A stretch of DNA of 8,547 nucleotides, taken from positions 1 through 8,547 of the forward strand of contig CAZKBY010000119.1 of the NCBI GenBank assembly GCA_964550915.1. The letters are read 5' to 3'. The DNA comes from JARYMI01 sp964550915. GTDB taxonomy: Bacteria; Acidobacteriota; Aminicenantia; Aminicenantales; UBA8522. Every line of letters begins with the position of its first letter. The first letter of the stretch is position 1. The notes beneath the pieces were generated by a model. That model was given only the letters and a program-made list of their open reading frames with translations. It had not been told where the DNA came from and ran no database searches. This document shows, in pieces, positions 6,315-8,547 of this stretch. A program made the translations under genes and the position numbers.

Positions 6315-6447
6315 ACGGCCCATTTTGCCGTCGCTTAAATTAGGGAAAGCTTACATATTTACCCAATTTTTCTCATTCTTCTTCAGCACATTCGTTGCTT
6401 TTCAAGCAAAGAAAATAGGTAAACGTGTAAACTGTCTCCTGTTTCAT

Positions 6448-6475
6448 TTGACAATCCGTCGCCATCACATAGAAT
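6448..6475 (+). promoter_or_regulatory. Promoter of the membrane-protein/tldD operon, leaderless geometry
   Basis: A perfect -35 TTGACA (6448-6453) is followed after 16 bases by TAGAAT (6470-6475). The ATG at 6484 comes eight bases later (AGGCTCGG), the same spacing as at serS. Two direct copies of GTAAAC (6419-6424 and 6427-6432) lie just upstream of the -35 box, and the inverse, GTTTAC, occurs early in the coding region. Confidence 0.7.
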
Positions 6476-6483
6476 AGGCTCGG

Positions 6484-7503
6484 ATGCAGCGAAGCAAGCT
6501 TGTTTACATCGCTCTTTCGGCTCTGGTCTCGGCCGTCCTTCTCTGGCTTTTGTTTTCCGGCGTTGAGACGAAAGATGTCATCGAGACATTCTCCCGTATC
6601 TATGTTCCCGCCGTTACTGTTTATATGTTCGTTGCCCTCGCCGGAGCGTGGCTCCGCGCCTGGCGCTACAAGGTGCTTCTTCTTCCCCAAAAAATAACTT
6701 GGGCCAATATTCTTCTCGTGACCTTCATCAGAAACAGCTTGATCGACCTTCTTCCGGCCAGGATAGGCTCGCTTTCTTATATCTATGTCCTCAACCGGCG
6801 GCTCAATTTTCCTTTTGAAACAGCCACATCGACCTTTGTCGTCTCCTTTGTCCTTGACTTCCTGACCCTCAGCCCCTTTCTTATTGTTGCGATCATCGCC
6901 GTGGGCCTGGGCACGACGGCTCTGTCCACAATTACCCTCCTCTGGATTGCCGGTCTCTTTTTTCTGCTCGTCTTTCTATTCCTCTGGCAGATCCGGCCGA
7001 TTTCTCGCCTGCTTCTACGAATTCTCGACCGCCTTATGGCAGCCCTCAGGATCGAGAAAAGGCGGGGAGCCAGGCTGGTCAGAGAGAAATTCGAGCTGAC
7101 GATAGAGAGCCTCTTTCTCATCCAGGGGCGCAGAATCTATATACCCATTTTCTTCCTCTCGCTCGGCATCAGGTTGGCCAAGTACGTCTCAGTCTACGGC
7201 CTTTTTTTCAGCCTCCTGCGAAGTCATGGCTACTCCTTCCAGGAGCTGAGCTTCTGGACGTTTATCCTGGGCATCAGCGGCGCTGAGCTGACTTCGGCTT
7301 TGCCCATTAAGGGGCTGGCCGGCTTCGGGACATGGGAGTCGGCCTGGGCGCTCACCTTCAGGTTGATGAATTTTGATCCTGAGCTGGCTATTATCTCGGG
7401 AATTGGAGTTCACCTTCTGACCAATGTCTTCGAGTACTCGCTGGGAATTGCTTCCATTTTCATCCTGGCCTGGCCATATCTTGGAAAAAAGAAAAGAAAA
7501 TGA
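6484..7503 (+). CDS. YbhN/AglD-type multipass membrane protein (LPG synthase TM-domain family)
   Basis: The 339-residue protein is strongly hydrophobic with about eight membrane segments and belongs by pattern to the flippase-like family related to the membrane domain of lysylphosphatidylglycerol synthase (COG0392, formerly UPF0104). Landmarks are LRAWRYKVLL (57-66), FIRNSLIDLLPARIGSLSYI (81-100), a cytosolic basic stretch RIEKRRGARLVREKFEL (189-205) and SALPIKGLAGFGTWESAWAL (271-290), which matches the family's glycine-rich P...G.GtwE signature. Members are thought to move or handle lipids in the inner membrane; the substrate here is unknown. It lacks the soluble aminoacyl-transferase domain of MprF, so it is not a lysyl-PG synthase. 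Start ATG 6484 is set by a leaderless-type promoter, and the alternative upstream region holds no ribosome site. The C-terminal end GKKKRK overlaps the tldD start (ATGA), so both are one operon. Confidence 0.85.
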   Translation: MQRSKLVYIALSALVSAVLLWLLFSGVETKDVIETFSRIYVPAVTVYMFVALAGAWLRAWRYKVLLLPQKITWANILLVTFIRNSLIDLLPARIGSLSYIYVLNRRLNFPFETATSTFVVSFVLDFLTLSPFLIVAIIAVGLGTTALSTITLLWIAGLFFLLVFLFLWQIRPISRLLLRILDRLMAALRIEKRRGARLVREKFELTIESLFLIQGRRIYIPIFFLSLGIRLAKYVSVYGLFFSLLRSHGYSFQELSFWTFILGISGAELTSALPIKGLAGFGTWESAWALTFRLMNFDPELAIISGIGVHLLTNVFEYSLGIASIFILAWPYLGKKKRK

Positions 7504-8547
7504 CGTCCTTTGATGACACTTTCAAATTCGCGGCAACAGACTTAAAGAAAATTCTGGAGTGGGCTCTTTCCCGGGGCGGTGAGTTTGCTGAAATCTACGG
7601 CGAATACCGGCACTTCAACTTCATCAACATGGAGGAAGATATCATCAAAGAAACCGCAGAGGCCATCAGCCTCGGCCTGGGCGTCCGGGTCGTCCGGGGA
7701 AATAAGACTGGTTACGGCTACACGAACGACCTCTCTATCGACAGAGTCCGGAGAGCTGCTCTTACCGCCGCTGCCATTGCGTCGGGCAAGGGGACGCAAA
7801 ACGTCCCGCGATTCCGCAGTCTCCGGATAAAGGGCAATATGTATCCTGCCAAAGAGCCCGTTCACGAAACCAGTCTTTCTCAAAGAATCGACCTGGTCAA
7901 GAAAGCATATCTGGCGTGTCAGACCTCAAGCCGGAAAATAAAAAAGGTGAAAGTCGGGCTTCAAGATTACGTCCGCCAGGTTTTAATCGTCAACTCCGAG
8001 GGCTCTATCGCCCGGGACATCAGGCCCCAGGTTAGACTCATCTGCACGGCGATAGCCGAGAAAGGAAAACGCCGGGAAATCGGTTTCTTCGGCGGGGGCG
8101 GCCGTGTCGGACTTGAGTATTTTCGCGATGTCCTCACCCCTGAACAGATAGGGAAAGAGGCTGCCGCAGACGCGCTAACATTGCTTGAGGCCGTCGAGGC
8201 GCCTGCAGGAGAAATGCCGGTTGTCCTCGCTCCCGGCCACAGCGGTGTCCTTGTTCACGAGGCGGTTGGCCATCTTCTGGAAGCTGATTTCAACCGGAAA
8301 AAAACTTCTATCTTCTGGAATAAGCTGGGTAAAAAGGTCGCTACCGAGCTCGTCACGATCGTGGATGATCCGACCATTCCTTCTTTCCGCGGCTCCTACG
8401 CCGTCGATGACGAGGGCACGGTTCCCCGGAAAACGCTCCTGATCGAAAAAGGACGAGTCGTGTCTTATCTCCAGGACAGGCTTTCGGCTAGGCTGATGGG
8501 GAGGCCCCTGACCGGCCACGGCCGGCGCCAGGACTACACCTGTATTC
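7500..8547 (+). CDS. tldD: TldD/PmbA family metalloprotease TldD, 3' part missing at right edge
   Basis: The frame opens at ATG 7500, overlapping the previous stop by four bases (ATGA), and stays open for 349 codons to the window edge. TldD acts with TldE/PmbA as a heterodimeric cytosolic peptidase that unfolds and degrades peptides, including modified ones and the CcdA antitoxin in Escherichia coli. The N-terminal domain contains ALSRGGEFAEIYGEY (22-36). The zinc site HEAVGH is at residues 253-258 (HExxxH), followed by the TldD-type block LLEADFNRKKTSIFW. Further on come VTIVDDPTIPSFRGSYAVDD, DEGTVPRKTLLIEKGRV and SYLQDRLSARLMGRPLTGHG. These fit TldD rather than PmbA, which lacks the HExxxH motif. 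The third zinc ligand and the C-terminus (E. coli TldD is about 480 residues) lie beyond the window. A pmbA/tldE partner could be immediately downstream. No clear Shine-Dalgarno is seen, only A-rich sequence, so translation is probably coupled to the upstream gene. Confidence 0.95.
   Translation, partial: MTSFDDTFKFAATDLKKILEWALSRGGEFAEIYGEYRHFNFINMEEDIIKETAEAISLGLGVRVVRGNKTGYGYTNDLSIDRVRRAALTAAAIASGKGTQNVPRFRSLRIKGNMYPAKEPVHETSLSQRIDLVKKAYLACQTSSRKIKKVKVGLQDYVRQVLIVNSEGSIARDIRPQVRLICTAIAEKGKRREIGFFGGGGRVGLEYFRDVLTPEQIGKEAAADALTLLEAVEAPAGEMPVVLAPGHSGVLVHEAVGHLLEADFNRKKTSIFWNKLGKKVATELVTIVDDPTIPSFRGSYAVDDEGTVPRKTLLIEKGRVVSYLQDRLSARLMGRPLTGHGRRQDYTCI

Overview
The window reads as a piece of bacterial chromosome with moderately high GC. 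It holds seven protein genes (two cut by the window edges), two serine tRNA genes and one decayed gene. The promoters are ordinary sigma70-type. The proteins are mostly housekeeping or broadly distributed: seryl-tRNA synthetase, TldD, a YbhN-type membrane protein, a YhhN-type lysoplasmalogenase and a DUF1846 protein. Two exported proteins of types common in Acidobacteriota/Aminicenantes-like genomes are also present. That phylum guess is weak, because there is no rRNA or other decisive marker.

Left part (1-3352), all on the minus strand. A YhhN/TMEM86-type membrane protein (TTG start) comes first in transcription order. A DUF1846 protein with its own clear promoter follows. An exported alpha/beta-hydrolase-type esterase comes last and runs off the left edge just before its expected catalytic serine.

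Middle part (3353-5000). Two class II serine tRNA genes, tRNA-Ser(GCT) and tRNA-Ser(TGA), lie in tandem on the minus strand, each with its own promoter and an encoded CCA. Pointing the other way is a 224-residue exported protein with a beta-sandwich module, a good Shine-Dalgarno and a roughly 200-base leader. Next comes a 42-codon remnant of a MNT-type nucleotidyltransferase. It keeps a perfect GSx10DxD motif but stops right after it.

Right part (5001-8547). serS is on the minus strand, divergent from a YbhN/AglD-type membrane protein gene that overlaps tldD by four bases (ATGA). tldD is cut by the right edge after its HExxxH motif. In the 205-base divergent spacer each gene has a promoter whose -10 box ends exactly eight bases before the ATG, so both serS and the membrane protein gene look leaderless. 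Other genes in the window have normal Shine-Dalgarno leaders.

Functional links: serS lies within about 1.2-1.5 kb of the two serine tRNA genes it serves, all on one strand. I see no CRISPR array, insertion sequence, prophage or complete defence system. The observations most worth a second look are the leaderless divergent pair, the nucleotidyltransferase scar and the serine-decoding cluster.
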